Of a DNA stretch of 37,382 bases, positions 1 to 7,919 are shown one piece after another. Both the position numbers and the translations under genes were made by a program. How positions within the stretch are numbered: the stretch's first letter is position 1; the number at the start of each line of letters is the position of its first letter. The notes below the pieces were generated by a model that was not told the origin of the DNA, searched no databases, and saw only the letters and a program-made list of their open reading frames with translations. Origin of the DNA: Glaciecola sp. (GTDB taxonomy: Bacteria > Pseudomonadota > Gammaproteobacteria > Enterobacterales > Alteromonadaceae); the NCBI GenBank assembly GCA_029251505.1, contig JAQXDG010000043.1, positions 1 to 37,382 of the forward strand, written 5' to 3'.

Positions 1-19
1 ATAAATAAGTCACCTCACA

Positions 20-1441
20 CTATTGTATAGTATTGATAAATAAGACTTCAAATTCTTTAGCTGCTTTTTCCCAGGTAAACTTGGTGTGCATTGCCCGTTT
101 TTGCATTTGTAAAAATCGTTCAGGTTGCTCCAAATACAACAACAACGCCCTACGAATACAAATTAATAATGCAATCGGTTCGGGGTCAATAAACATGAAC
201 CCGGTGGAGTCATGTGCGTTTTGATCGATTCCGACAACGGTGTCACTTAACCCGCCGACATGACGAACAATCGGTAAGGTGCCATAAGCCAGTGAATACA
301 TTTGATTTAGACCACAAGGTTCAAATTCTGATGGCATTAAAAAGAAGTCAGAACCCGCTTCAATTAAGTGTGCTAATTCAGGTTTAAAGCCTTCGATAAA
401 TTTGAATTTAGTCGGATGTACGCGACTTAAATCGGCTAGTTGCTGACATACATAAGGATCACCCGTACCGACAATGGTGAGTTGCAAGTTATGCTGCATC
501 AATTCACCCAAAATAGGTAATATATAATCAAAGCCTTTTTGTGCGGTTAAACGACATACCATGCCAATTAACGGCGTTTTAGGCTCATCAGCAAAACCTG
601 ATTCAGCCTGAAGTGCTTGTTTGCAAATCGCTTTTCCCGATAAATCATTAACGTCATAACGAGCAGGGATTAATGGGTCTGTGCTGGGATCCCATTGCGT
701 ATAATCACACCCATTTAAGATCCCTTTGAGATCGGATGAGCGATTTTGTAAGCATAAGTGCATGCCGTGCCCACCTAAATTGGTCAAAATTTCTTGGGCG
801 TAAGTTGGGCTGACCGCAGTAATCTTATCGACATAAGTAATACCTATTTTCATCATGTTGATATGCGGGTTTAAATCCAAGTGCAGGGCTTGACGGTAAT
901 TTTCAATCATCGGGATTTCATGTAAATTAAAACTCCCTTGGAATGCGGCATTATGAATGGTTAAGGTGGTTTTGGTATGCGCAAAAAAACCTTCCGCAAA
1001 TTGGGTCTTGTTGTGTTTGACAAAAAATGGCACCAAGCCAGTATGCCAATCGTTACAATGCATCATATCCGGTTGAAAATCGATAACCTGTAAAATATCA
1101 ATGACTGCCGCACTGAACAAACCAAAGCGCTCGCCGTTATCAGTGTAGGCAACGTTATTTTCAGCATACAGACCGGCACGGTTAAAACAGGCGTGCCCGA
1201 CCAAATGCACTTTGACTGCCCCAAGTTGATATTCATACCGACTAAATTGTCGATGAGAGCTAGTAAACTCGCCATGCGAATGCAAATTGAATTGATCGAT
1301 TACCGTCTTATAGGCTGGCATGACTATCACTACTTCATGACCTAGAGCGGCATAAGCAAGGGGGAGGGCTTTAGCGACATCCGCTAAACCACCGGTTTTG
1401 ATAATATCTTCAACTTCTGAAACGATAAATGCGATTTTCAT
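20..1441 (-). CDS. glgA: Glycogen synthase (ADP-glucose type, GT5)
   Basis: Makes the alpha-1,4-glucan chain of glycogen from ADP-glucose in the cytoplasm. The 473-aa protein opens with the family N-terminus and a KTGGLADV loop (K15, ADP-glucose binding). Near the C-terminus it has the SEFEPCGLNQ motif followed by a GGLSDTV loop, as in retaining GT-B synthases. The reading frame is open further upstream, but ATG at 1441 gives the normal family N-terminus (MKIAFIVSEV) and has a GAAGAAG Shine-Dalgarno just before it. It starts one base after the rsmC stop, so it is probably co-transcribed with trmB and rsmC. Other glg genes may lie beyond the left edge. Length is normal and nothing looks broken. 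Confidence 0.96.
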   Translation of the reverse strand: MKIAFIVSEVEDIIKTGGLADVAKALPLAYAALGHEVVIVMPAYKTVIDQFNLHSHGEFTSSHRQFSRYEYQLGAVKVHLVGHACFNRAGLYAENNVAYTDNGERFGLFSAAVIDILQVIDFQPDMMHCNDWHTGLVPFFVKHNKTQFAEGFFAHTKTTLTIHNAAFQGSFNLHEIPMIENYRQALHLDLNPHINMMKIGITYVDKITAVSPTYAQEILTNLGGHGMHLCLQNRSSDLKGILNGCDYTQWDPSTDPLIPARYDVNDLSGKAICKQALQAESGFADEPKTPLIGMVCRLTAQKGFDYILPILGELMQHNLQLTIVGTGDPYVCQQLADLSRVHPTKFKFIEGFKPELAHLIEAGSDFFLMPSEFEPCGLNQMYSLAYGTLPIVRHVGGLSDTVVGIDQNAHDSTGFMFIDPEPIALLICIRRALLLYLEQPERFLQMQKRAMHTKFTWEKAAKEFEVLFINTIQ

Positions 1442-1442
1442 A

Positions 1443-2513
1443 TTACTTCTTCTGTACCTTTGGTGCGCGTGCGGCGATAGCTTGATAAACCGAAAACCTG
1501 TTGTTACCACCTAATTTACTCGATGGACCAACATGCTCAAGCATAACATCGGCATAGTTTAAAAAGCTATTAGCGACTAATACCAAACTTCCTTGTTCGA
1601 TGAGGTGCTCACGCGCTTGCGCTAAGAATCCATAGGCAATCGAGTAATCGGTGTTCACACCCGTATGAAACGGCGGATTGGTAATGATATGGGCGAATTT
1701 GCCTTCAACATTGGTTAAACCATTGCTGGCAATAACATCGCCTTGCAAATGGTTTAAGTGTAATGTGCGCTGAGCACAATACAAGCTTAATGCGTTAATT
1801 TCACTTAATACTAGATGTAATGGGCTGTTAGAGTCATTTTCTGCATTAAATTTCGCATGTTGCACTCCAACATATGCGGCGATGACACCTGCGCCACAAG
1901 CAAAATCTAGCACTTGGCCTTTCATATTTTTAGGTAAATGAGACAACAAAATATGGGTGCCTGGGTCTAACGCATCTTGTGAAAATACACTTGGCAAACC
2001 AGCAACTTGCCATGTGACATCATTTAATTCGTATGTTTTGGTAGTGAGATAGCTGTCTAAGTCAAATGCTTTGGCACCAGCTTTCACTGTGCCAACAAAT
2101 AGACCACAATGTTTAGCCGAATCGACTTTATTGACATGATCACAGACGACTTCGAGGTGTTTTCCACAACTTTTTATGCCGCTTTTGTTGTGCCCGACGA
2201 TAAAAATTTGACCTTGTGGTTTGACGACATTGGCAAGGTTAGCTAGCAGCATAGTTAAATGTGCTTTAACCTTTGGCATATAGACAATGGCAGTATCGTA
2301 CAATTCATCGGGTACGTTGAGGTGGGTGTTAAACTCATGGCGCGTAAAATCTGCCGCATACGCTTGCTCATAGATATCATAAAATTGATGAAATCCAGTG
2401 ACGTGATTACCTAGTTCAAAAAAGACCTCTGCGTCTATAGGATTAACGACAATAACTTTGCCGTCGGTGTAATATTCTTTGTTACGCAGGATAACCTGAC
2501 TTTCTGCACTCAT
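1443..2513 (-). CDS. rsmC: 16S rRNA (guanine-N2)-methyltransferase, RsmC family
   Basis: Expected to methylate G1207 of 16S rRNA in the 30S subunit using S-adenosylmethionine. The 356-aa protein has the RsmC two-domain layout: a degenerate N-terminal methyltransferase-like half and a catalytic C-terminal half. The catalytic half contains a SAM-binding loop (VLDFACGAGVIA, around residue 210) and the N-P-P-F catalytic motif (ITNPPFHTG, around residue 285). Two adjacent ATGs (2516 and 2513) overlap or follow the trmB stop. An AAGG six bases before the second one, and the family start MSAES, favour 2513. The tight junction suggests translational coupling with trmB. RsmC rather than the related RlmG is supported by overall length and N-terminus, but was not tested by alignment. 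Confidence 0.87.
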   Translation of the reverse strand: MSAESQVILRNKEYYTDGKVIVVNPIDAEVFFELGNHVTGFHQFYDIYEQAYAADFTRHEFNTHLNVPDELYDTAIVYMPKVKAHLTMLLANLANVVKPQGQIFIVGHNKSGIKSCGKHLEVVCDHVNKVDSAKHCGLFVGTVKAGAKAFDLDSYLTTKTYELNDVTWQVAGLPSVFSQDALDPGTHILLSHLPKNMKGQVLDFACGAGVIAAYVGVQHAKFNAENDSNSPLHLVLSEINALSLYCAQRTLHLNHLQGDVIASNGLTNVEGKFAHIITNPPFHTGVNTDYSIAYGFLAQAREHLIEQGSLVLVANSFLNYADVMLEHVGPSSKLGGNNRFSVYQAIAARAPKVQKK

Positions 2514-2515
2514 CA

Positions 2516-3235
2516 TTAACCTTGCGCTCCAAATAAAAGATCCCATACACCATGTCCTAGTTTTTGTCCGCGCACTTCAAATTTAGTGATCGGGCGATAC
2601 TCTGGACGAGGAATATAATCGTTAGTAGGACTGAGGTTGGTATAGTTTTCTTGGGTTTGCATGACTTCTAGCATGTACTGGGCATAAGGTTCCCAATCTG
2701 TCGCCATGTGCAGCTGTCCTTGTGGGGCTAGCTTTTTGTGCACACGCTGGGCAAATTCAGTTTGCACGATACGACGTTTGTGATGTCGTGTTTTATGCCA
2801 AGGATCTGGGAAAAATAACTGTAAACGATGTAATGCATGATCGGCAATACACTTGTCGAGGACTTCAATTGCGTCGTGTTCAAATACCCGTAAATTAGTT
2901 ATGCCAGCTTCTTCTGCATCAGCTAGACATGCACCTACACCCGGGCGATGAACTTCAATCCCAATAAAGTTTAACTCAGGTGCGTTTTTAGCCATTTCAA
3001 CCAATGACTTACCCATGCCAAAGCCAATTTCTAATACGACAGGGTTAGTATTGCCAAATACGACGCGTAAATCTAACAGCCCCATCTCGACGCTAAGACC
3101 CATGCTAGGCCAGTTATTTTCAATGGCGCGGGCTTGGGCATTAGTTAAACGACCTTCGCGTTTGACAAAGCTTTTAATTTTGGAAACGTACACGCCGGCG
3201 GCTTCCGCTTCGGCTTGGTTTTGAAAACGACTCAT
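2516..3235 (-). CDS. trmB: tRNA (guanine-N7-)-methyltransferase
   Basis: Forms m7G46 in the variable loop of tRNAs with SAM as donor. The 239-aa protein shows the SAM-binding loop ([11 protein letters not shown], about residues 68-78), an acidic IGIEVH strand, and the family signature [15 protein letters not shown] (about residues 140-155) followed by ATDWEPYA. Length matches the family. It is divergent from mutY, with about 150 bp between the two starts, and is the first gene of the apparent trmB-rsmC-glgA unit. Divergence of trmB (yggH) from mutY and yggX is the arrangement familiar from other gammaproteobacteria, which supports treating this as native chromosome. Confidence 0.96.
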   Translation of the reverse strand: MSRFQNQAEAEAAGVYVSKIKSFVKREGRLTNAQARAIENNWPSMGLSVEMGLLDLRVVFGNTNPVVLEIGFGMGKSLVEMAKNAPELNFIGIEVHRPGVGACLADAEEAGITNLRVFEHDAIEVLDKCIADHALHRLQLFFPDPWHKTRHHKRRIVQTEFAQRVHKKLAPQGQLHMATDWEPYAQYMLEVMQTQENYTNLSPTNDYIPRPEYRPITKFEVRGQKLGHGVWDLLFGAQG

Positions 3236-3382
3236 ATAAGTGCTCTGAATATCTAGATTGTGCGTATTATCCTGTGTTGTGCAAGGAATGTAAAACTTCT
3301 CAGGTTTTATTTTGCAAATTTGCAGGTTTTTATTTTATATAAATGCGCTAACATATTGTTTTTATTTTAAAGGTGGTTCGAA

Positions 3383-4507
3383 ATGGCATTTGATTTTGCC
3401 CAAACAGCATTGGCGTGGTTTGACCAACATGGGCGTAAACATTTGCCATGGCAGCAAGATATTACGGCCTATTCGGTGTGGGTGTCGGAGATCATGCTCC
3501 AGCAAACTCAAGTATCTACTGTGATCCCTTATTATGAACGATTCATGCAATCGTTTCCGACGGTGACTGCCTTAGCTGAGGCGCCACAAGAAGACGTCTT
3601 GCATCATTGGACGGGCTTAGGCTATTACGCTCGCGCGCGAAATTTACATAAAGCGGCGCAGATAATTGCGACTGAGCATAATGGTGAGTTTCCCACTGAT
3701 TTTGAGGATGTGCTTGCATTACCCGGTATAGGGCGTTCCACTGCCGGTGCCATCTTGTCTATTGCAGAGCACCAAATTCATGCGATTTTAGATGGTAATG
3801 TAAAAAGGGTTCTGACCCGGTTTTTTGCTGTGGAAGGCTGGACTGGCAGTAAAACTGTTGAAAATCAATTGTGGGAATTTGCCGATCAATTGACGCCACC
3901 ACAACGCATTGCTGACTATACTCAGGTGATGATGGATTTGGGGGCGACGGTCTGTACTCGCAGTAAACCAAGATGCGAGGAGTGTCCGTTGCAAGTTGAG
4001 TGTCTGGCATTTGCTAGCGGACGTCAGGCAGAGCTTCCCCACAAAAAACCGCAAAAGACCATACCCACCAAATATACCACGGTGCTGATCCCAATGTTGT
4101 ACGATAGAGTGTTGATGACCAAACGCCCAGATGAGGGCATATGGGGAGGGTTATGGTGGTTTGAAGGGGAGTTTACGCTGGAGCAACAAGCATTGCCTGT
4201 TGAGTTAGCGGAGGAAAATGCTGAATTCGAAGTGGCAGACCAACTTCATAAAGTCAATGCTGTCGAATCATTGCCCGAATTTAAACATACGTTCAGCCAT
4301 TTTCACCTTCATATCCAACCTGTGATAATATATTTGGCAGAAGCGCAGGCTGGGCGGTTTGCTAAGGATGCTCAGGGGCGAGTTGCTGACGCATCGCCTA
4401 ATTATGTCGCAACAAATTTACAGCAGTGGGTTGATTACCAGCAGCCGGCTGATATTGGGTTATGCAAACCCGCAATCACTATATTTAATCAATTACAACA
4501 TCGTTAA
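3383..4507 (+). CDS. mutY: A/G-specific adenine DNA glycosylase
   Basis: Base-excision repair enzyme that removes adenine mispaired with 8-oxoguanine or guanine. The 374-aa protein has catalytic E36 ([12 protein letters not shown]), the helix-hairpin-helix [13 protein letters not shown] (residues 113-125) with catalytic D137 in ILDGNVKRV, and the 4Fe-4S ligands C191-X6-C198-X2-C201-X5-C207. A C-terminal Nudix-like 8-oxoG recognition domain includes [16 protein letters not shown] and [10 protein letters not shown]. All key residues are present. It is followed 13 bases later by yggX, the usual partner, so the two are probably one operon. Confidence 0.97.
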   Translation: MAFDFAQTALAWFDQHGRKHLPWQQDITAYSVWVSEIMLQQTQVSTVIPYYERFMQSFPTVTALAEAPQEDVLHHWTGLGYYARARNLHKAAQIIATEHNGEFPTDFEDVLALPGIGRSTAGAILSIAEHQIHAILDGNVKRVLTRFFAVEGWTGSKTVENQLWEFADQLTPPQRIADYTQVMMDLGATVCTRSKPRCEECPLQVECLAFASGRQAELPHKKPQKTIPTKYTTVLIPMLYDRVLMTKRPDEGIWGGLWWFEGEFTLEQQALPVELAEENAEFEVADQLHKVNAVESLPEFKHTFSHFHLHIQPVIIYLAEAQAGRFAKDAQGRVADASPNYVATNLQQWVDYQQPADIGLCKPAITIFNQLQHR

Positions 4508-4520
4508 GGAAATGACTAAC

Positions 4521-4793
4521 ATGGGCAGAACCGTTCACTGTGTACGTTTAAACAAAGAAGCTGATGGCTTAGATTTTCAACTTTACCCTGGTGAGCTAGG
4601 TAAACGCATTTATGATTCTATTTGCAAAGAAGCCTGGACCGATTGGCAGAAAAAACAAACCATGCTCATCAATGAAAATAAGCTCAATATGATGGAGCCA
4701 ACGGCGCGTAAATTTTTAGAAGAACAAATGGAAGGGTATTTGTTTGAAGGCAAAGAACCTGATATCGAAGGGTACACACCCCCTGCTAAGTAG
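4521..4793 (+). CDS. yggX: Probable Fe(2+)-trafficking protein, YggX family
   Basis: Small cytoplasmic protein linked in enterics to iron handling and protection of Fe-S clusters from oxidation. The 90-aa sequence matches the family throughout: an N-terminal [10 protein letters not shown] with the conserved cysteine at position 7, [28 protein letters not shown], and a C-terminal [16 protein letters not shown] start at 4512 is also in frame, but AAGGA at 4506-4510 is only one base from it. That Shine-Dalgarno stands at a proper distance (10 bases) from ATG 4521, which also gives the family's usual N-terminus. It follows mutY closely and should depend on the same transcript. Confidence 0.95.
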   Translation: MGRTVHCVRLNKEADGLDFQLYPGELGKRIYDSICKEAWTDWQKKQTMLINENKLNMMEPTARKFLEEQMEGYLFEGKEPDIEGYTPPAK

Positions 4794-4863
4794 GCTTTTG
4801 CGCAGAAAAAAACAACGTTTTGGGCGTTATCTAAACAAATTGCAATTAAATGTATAAAAAGGG

Positions 4864-4892
4864 TTGACTTGAAGGTCGAAAATCCGTTTAAT
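4864..4892 (+). promoter_or_regulatory. Sigma-70-type promoter of tRNA-Phe
   Basis: TTGACT (4864-4869) and TTTAAT (4887-4892) are separated by exactly 17 bases and lie about 50 bases before the mature tRNA. Just downstream the sequence is ACGCACC, a GC-rich discriminator of the sort seen at stringently controlled stable-RNA promoters. Assigned from sequence only. Confidence 0.7.
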
Positions 4893-4944
4893 ACGCACCT
4901 CACTTACGAAGTGCATCGCAGATATCGATGTGTTTACTTAAGTT

Positions 4945-5020
4945 GCCTCGATAGCTCAGTTGGTAGAGCAGCGGATTGAAAATCCGCGTGTCCCTGGTTC
5001 GATCCCGGGTCGAGGCACCA
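4945..5020 (+). tRNA. tRNA-Phe (GAA)
   Basis: A complete 76-nt tRNA with encoded CCA. The acceptor stem is GCCTCGA paired with TCGAGGC, the D-loop contains AGCTCAGTTGGTAGAGC, the anticodon stem GCGGA/TCCGC closes the loop TTGAAAA (anticodon GAA), and the T-arm is CCTGGTTCGATCCCGGG. The gene is intact although an element has integrated at its 3' end. The last 24 bases, including CCA, belong to the 26-bp attachment core that recurs at 35152. Confidence 0.97.
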
Positions 5021-5022
5021 TT
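4997..5022. repeat. Left attachment core (attL) within tRNA-Phe
   Basis: A 26-bp sequence running from the T-loop GTTCGATCCC through the CCA end plus two T residues. It is identical to 35152-35177. Bases on both sides differ between the copies (G versus T before, T versus A after), which sets the limits of identity. Confidence 0.92.
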
Positions 5023-5070
5023 TCTTCTAGGTTTACTGATAGTAATCAATACTTTGCAATGGATTGCTAT

Positions 5071-5096
5071 CGGTAATACCGTAAAAAATACCGTAA
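5071..5096. promoter_or_regulatory. Left arm-type integrase binding sites (putative)
   Basis: An inverted CGGTA (5071-5075) is followed by two ATACCG motifs (5076-5081 and 5088-5093) with a 12-base period and the spacer TAAAAA. The same pair with the same period occurs at 35033-35050 beside the right attachment core. Placement 50-70 bases inside each end is what is expected of arm-type sites for a P4-type integrase. The binding role is inferred. Confidence 0.62.
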
Positions 5097-5165
5097 TTTG
5101 TGCATGAAATGTTTTAGTATATCAGGGCTATCACAATAGTTATGATGTTTATTTAGTTGCGAATA

Positions 5166-5432
5166 TTAAAATTTTCTCTGTTGTTTTTTCAGTTCCAAAT
5201 TAGCATTGTGCTTTTGTTGTGATAGAGCCTTTGACTCCAGTAATTTAGTTGTTTCATCTTTTACCCACTGATTAGCATTCTTTTCGTCCAACACACTACA
5301 TTTGTATGGAGTTCGCATTGCACTGTCGTCCTCTCTAAATAAGCCAATCTCTTGGTGCGGTGTGACTCTATCAATCTTAATCCAACCTATTCCACGTCTT
5401 TTACCAATTGTAAATTGACAAAAAAGTATCAT
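5166..5432 (-). CDS. Small hypothetical protein at the element's left end
   Basis: An 88-aa frame that I do not recognise. It starts MILFCQFTIGKRR, has a basic glycine-rich N-terminus, and ends in a long charged, probably helical tail rich in K and Q (about residues 52-88). No membrane segment or known motif is visible. Its ATG lies inside the first copy of a palindromic repeat (5423-5438), and two further copies stand immediately upstream. It could thus be an autoregulated gene, or a chance frame. The orientation matches the neighbouring PIN/ImmA genes. No convincing Shine-Dalgarno is seen. Confidence 0.35.
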   Translation of the reverse strand: MILFCQFTIGKRRGIGWIKIDRVTPHQEIGLFREDDSAMRTPYKCSVLDEKNANQWVKDETTKLLESKALSQQKHNANLELKKQQRKF

Positions 5433-5559
5433 ACTTTGGCGCGCTCGAAATAAGCTTTTTTAGACATATAAACTCATGTCATTACGTAAAAGTATCATAC
5501 TTTGTAAATTGCATATCTAAATGATAACGAAACAGATGACAATAAAGTATCATACTTTG
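5423..5559. repeat. Three copies of a perfect palindromic 15-mer
   Basis: The sequence AAAGTATCATACTTTG occurs exactly at 5423-5438, 5489-5504 and 5544-5559. Its first 15 bases form a perfect 7+1+7 inverted repeat (AAAGTAT-C-ATACTTT). Copies 2 and 3 also share a following TAA-rich ATTGCA segment. The spacings are 66 and 55 bases. The array looks like operator sites for a dimeric repressor, or iteron-like sites. The intervening DNA and the stretch up to 5678 hold no other recognisable gene. Confidence 0.75.
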
Positions 5560-5678
5560 TAATTGCAGAACTTTTTCAAACTCGTGAATAAGGGTAATTA
5601 CTCTTAATATAAGTATTCAAAAATCTACCTTTTGAACTATCCCTCATAGTTAAAAAACGTACATTCCAATTTATATTG

Positions 5679-6229
5679 TTAAAGGCTTGGAAAAAATCTC
5701 TTTGTATCTTTGTGCAGGTTTGCAGGGCAATCATCTATAGCTTGCCAATAGTCGATAATGCCTTTGACCGTTTTTAAGTCTACATGAGTACAATCATACA
5801 TTACACGCAATAATTGCAATGTTGGCATAACCTCGACGTCAAACGCCTTTGCTAATTGCGTCATGTCTTGATCATCGGTAATAACGGGGACATTTAATTC
5901 TTGGGCGTATGCTATGTATAGGGCATCAACTTTTGATGGACCTGGCAACTCGGTTTGAACAAAATCCCAAACAAAGTCAAATGCACTATAAATAGATTTT
6001 TTCTGTTTCTTCCAATGGTAGGAAAGTGTTTTCTATTTTCTTCGTACTCGCCCTCGTCGACCCACGGAAATTTAGACTTTAACCTTCTATTTGATAGTTC
6101 ATCATTTAACTCCTGAAGAATGTATAAACAATATTCACTATCGCCAAACGGCATGAATAAAAGCGGTCTAATGCTTTGAGCTAGCCTAATATACGTATTT
6201 GTATCGATCAGAATTTTAGACTGTGGCAT
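5679..6229 (-). pseudogene. PIN-domain nuclease-like gene, frameshifted
   Basis: Two overlapping frames together give one PIN-domain protein of about 183 aa. The N-terminal part has the first acidic motif (ILIDTNTYIRLA, D9). The C-terminal part has SKVDALYIAYAQEL and PVITDDQDMTQLA, matching later PIN acidic positions. The frames join at a run of six A on the coding strand (around 5996-6001). Adding one A restores RNRKKSIYSAFDFVWDFVQTELPGPSKV. The start overlaps the stop of the Xre-ImmA gene as TGATG, implying coupled translation. PIN proteins of this kind are usually RNase toxins. Here the gene is inactivated, or expressed only by slippage at the A run. A sequencing error cannot be excluded. 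Confidence 0.75.
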
Positions 6230-7356
6230 CAGGTGAGCTCAGAGTGGATGCTCCGAGCATCTAACAGCGTCATATCTGTTATGGTTTGTAAAAATCCAGG
6301 GCCTTTGTCTTGTTCCTTTAAATATTTTCTCAAAATTTCAAAAAATGGTGTTTCAAAGGCTTTTTCAGTCTCAGCAATAAAATCATGAGCATTGAACTTT
6401 GGAATGTCGCCAAGAAGAGCAGCACTACAATTGCGATACTTCTTATTAAAGTTAGTAACTGCGCCCCCAAAATATTTCCCCATCTCGATGGGAGCGAAAG
6501 ATTGAGACTCCGCATACTTATTAGTTTGGTTTACCACGGTATAAGGTGAAATCACCTGCTCGTCTGCAATCTCAAGCACTTTTACAATCTTAGATTGCGC
6601 ATTTCTTTGGGCCAAAATTTGATGATACACACTCTCTGCTAACGCTTTCGGAAACAACAACGCACCGGCAAACTCATCAGCAAAGTCTTCTGCTTCATTA
6701 CCTGATAGAGATGGAGATAAACAATGTCCCAATTCGTGAGCCATCCAAAACTTAAAATCATGCACATTTGTGTCTAAATTTAAATAAACCCATGTGGTCT
6801 GTGTATCAGGCAAGTATATATGTATCGCGTTTTCATGGGTTTTCTTTGTGCCCCACAAAACTGGCACAATTACAGCCTGAAGCTCTCGAAACCTTCGAAT
6901 TAAATGACTAAAGTCTACAGTATCAACTTCACCGACATTTATGTCTTTGCGTACCTTTGAGGTAACCTGACACAAATAATCATAGTCGCAAGATGGAGAC
7001 TTAAGAATTGGCGGCATTTCAAGAGTATCAAAGGGCAAGTACGGGACAAGATGCCTCAAAAACCGTCCTTTCTCCTTCGCTTTCTCAACATTAATTTTTG
7101 TAGTTTTCGAATTGCTTTTTTTTCGAAAAGCAATAACAGGAGCATCGTCCTCTTCATTAATGACAAGCTCAGAAAAACTGAGTTGCAAAAGTTTAGCAAA
7201 CTGAAGTAGTTTGTTCGGACGCGGAAAGGATTTTTCTTTTAACCACTGGGATACCGCTTCTTTAGAAACGCCTAACCGCCCAGCCACAGCAGTTTGAGAT
7301 AACCCTGAAGCATCCATTGCTTTGGTTGCGTTTTTAATGTTGAGTCTTTTTTTCAT
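6229..7356 (-). CDS. Xre-type HTH / ImmA-IrrE metallopeptidase fusion protein
   Basis: A 375-aa protein with an N-terminal Xre helix-turn-helix (about residues 12-45; LSQTAVAGRLGVSKEAVSQW) and a central ImmA/IrrE-type zinc peptidase signature HELGH at 207-211. Downstream is the helical E-A-E-D-F-A-D-E-F-A-G-A segment expected to supply the third ligand. Proteins with this domain pair are predicted or known antitoxin-regulators and phage-repressor-cleaving factors. Coupling to a PIN-domain gene suggests a toxin-antitoxin unit that could stabilise the island. The ATG at 7356 is preferred over an in-frame TTG at 7362. Inverted repeats at 7414-7430 and 7483-7502 are candidate operators for its HTH. 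Confidence 0.85.
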   Translation of the reverse strand: MKKRLNIKNATKAMDASGLSQTAVAGRLGVSKEAVSQWLKEKSFPRPNKLLQFAKLLQLSFSELVINEEDDAPVIAFRKKSNSKTTKINVEKAKEKGRFLRHLVPYLPFDTLEMPPILKSPSCDYDYLCQVTSKVRKDINVGEVDTVDFSHLIRRFRELQAVIVPVLWGTKKTHENAIHIYLPDTQTTWVYLNLDTNVHDFKFWMAHELGHCLSPSLSGNEAEDFADEFAGALLFPKALAESVYHQILAQRNAQSKIVKVLEIADEQVISPYTVVNQTNKYAESQSFAPIEMGKYFGGAVTNFNKKYRNCSAALLGDIPKFNAHDFIAETEKAFETPFFEILRKYLKEQDKGPGFLQTITDMTLLDARSIHSELT

Positions 7357-7413
7357 GTTCAAATTATATATGTGGCATCACCCAGAGTCAAGTTTTGTCA
7401 AGTTAAAATGAGA

Positions 7414-7430
7414 TAACTTTCAGAAAATTA
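7414..7430. promoter_or_regulatory. Putative operator of the Xre-ImmA gene (imperfect)
   Basis: TAACTTT-CAG-AAAATTA is an inverted repeat with one mismatch, located 58 bases upstream of the Xre-ImmA start. It resembles the perfect site at 7483-7502. A nearby tandem TCAAGTT (7388-7394 and 7398-7404) lies closer to the gene. Confidence 0.5.
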
Positions 7431-7482
7431 GTTACAGACTCCTTTTAAATGGTCTTTGCAATGGGTATTGTCTTATAAAAGG

Positions 7483-7502
7483 TTAACTTTTCAGAAAGTT
7501 AA
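7483..7502. promoter_or_regulatory. Putative operator, perfect inverted repeat
   Basis: TTAACTTT-TCAG-AAAGTTAA is an exact 8+4+8 inverted repeat between the Xre-ImmA gene and the receptor gene. It shares the TAACTTT/AAAGTTA half-site with 7414-7430, so both may be bound by the same HTH protein. Confidence 0.55.
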
Positions 7503-7591
7503 GATAAAAACTGATTTAATCCACTAAACCCATCGTAAAAACACCTAACAAAATGCACCAAATGCCCTTCCCTCTCTTGCTCAGAATTAAA

Positions 7592-7605
7592 TGATAACGA
7601 TTACC
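7592..7605. promoter_or_regulatory. LacI-family operator, distal copy
   Basis: TGATAACGATTACC has the central CG and flanking A/T pairs typical of LacI/PurR-family operators. It closely resembles the sites at 7854-7869 and 14556-14571. It lies 315 bases before the receptor start. Two sites upstream of one gene would allow looping (inference). The rest of the 7503-7834 stretch is AT-rich with no recognisable gene. Confidence 0.6.
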
Positions 7606-7834
7606 TTTTTAAAGATCTTTATCTTTAATATCCATCTATTAGTGATAGAAAAGTACACTATCTCGCTATGAGAGAACGAAACACAAACAATATATTGATT
7701 ATTAATGGCTTCAAATGACTATTTCATTATCATCTCTCTAAGTTTTAATCTTTTACTAGACACAAAAAATCAGTTATCACGAACATTCAGAAGTTAATTT
7801 TCAATCATTAAATTAACAAATATTTAAAAAACAC

Positions 7835-7869
7835 TTGAAATCACAAAAAAAAAGGGATAACGTTTACCC
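7835..7869 (+). promoter_or_regulatory. Receptor promoter with overlapping LacI-family operator
   Basis: GGGATAACGTTTACCC (7854-7869) is a near-palindromic LacI-family operator. A possible promoter overlaps it: TTGAAA (7835-7840), a 17-base spacer and a weak TAACGT (7858-7863). A repressor bound here would cover the -10 region. The operator closely matches the one in front of galT, so both are probably read by the LacI protein encoded at 13483-14487. Confidence 0.65.
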
Positions 7870-7919
7870 TTAATGAAGATAATTAACATTACATCAACAT
7901 ACAAACAAAGAGAAACAAT

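Noticed and set aside
4359-4520. In-frame upstream extension of the yggX frame
   Set aside because: It overlaps the mutY coding end and the Shine-Dalgarno and family N-terminus support a start at 4521.
5421-5560. CRISPR array suggested by three repeats
   Set aside because: There are only three copies of a 16-base palindrome with unequal spacings of 66 and 55 bases, and no cas genes are in the window.
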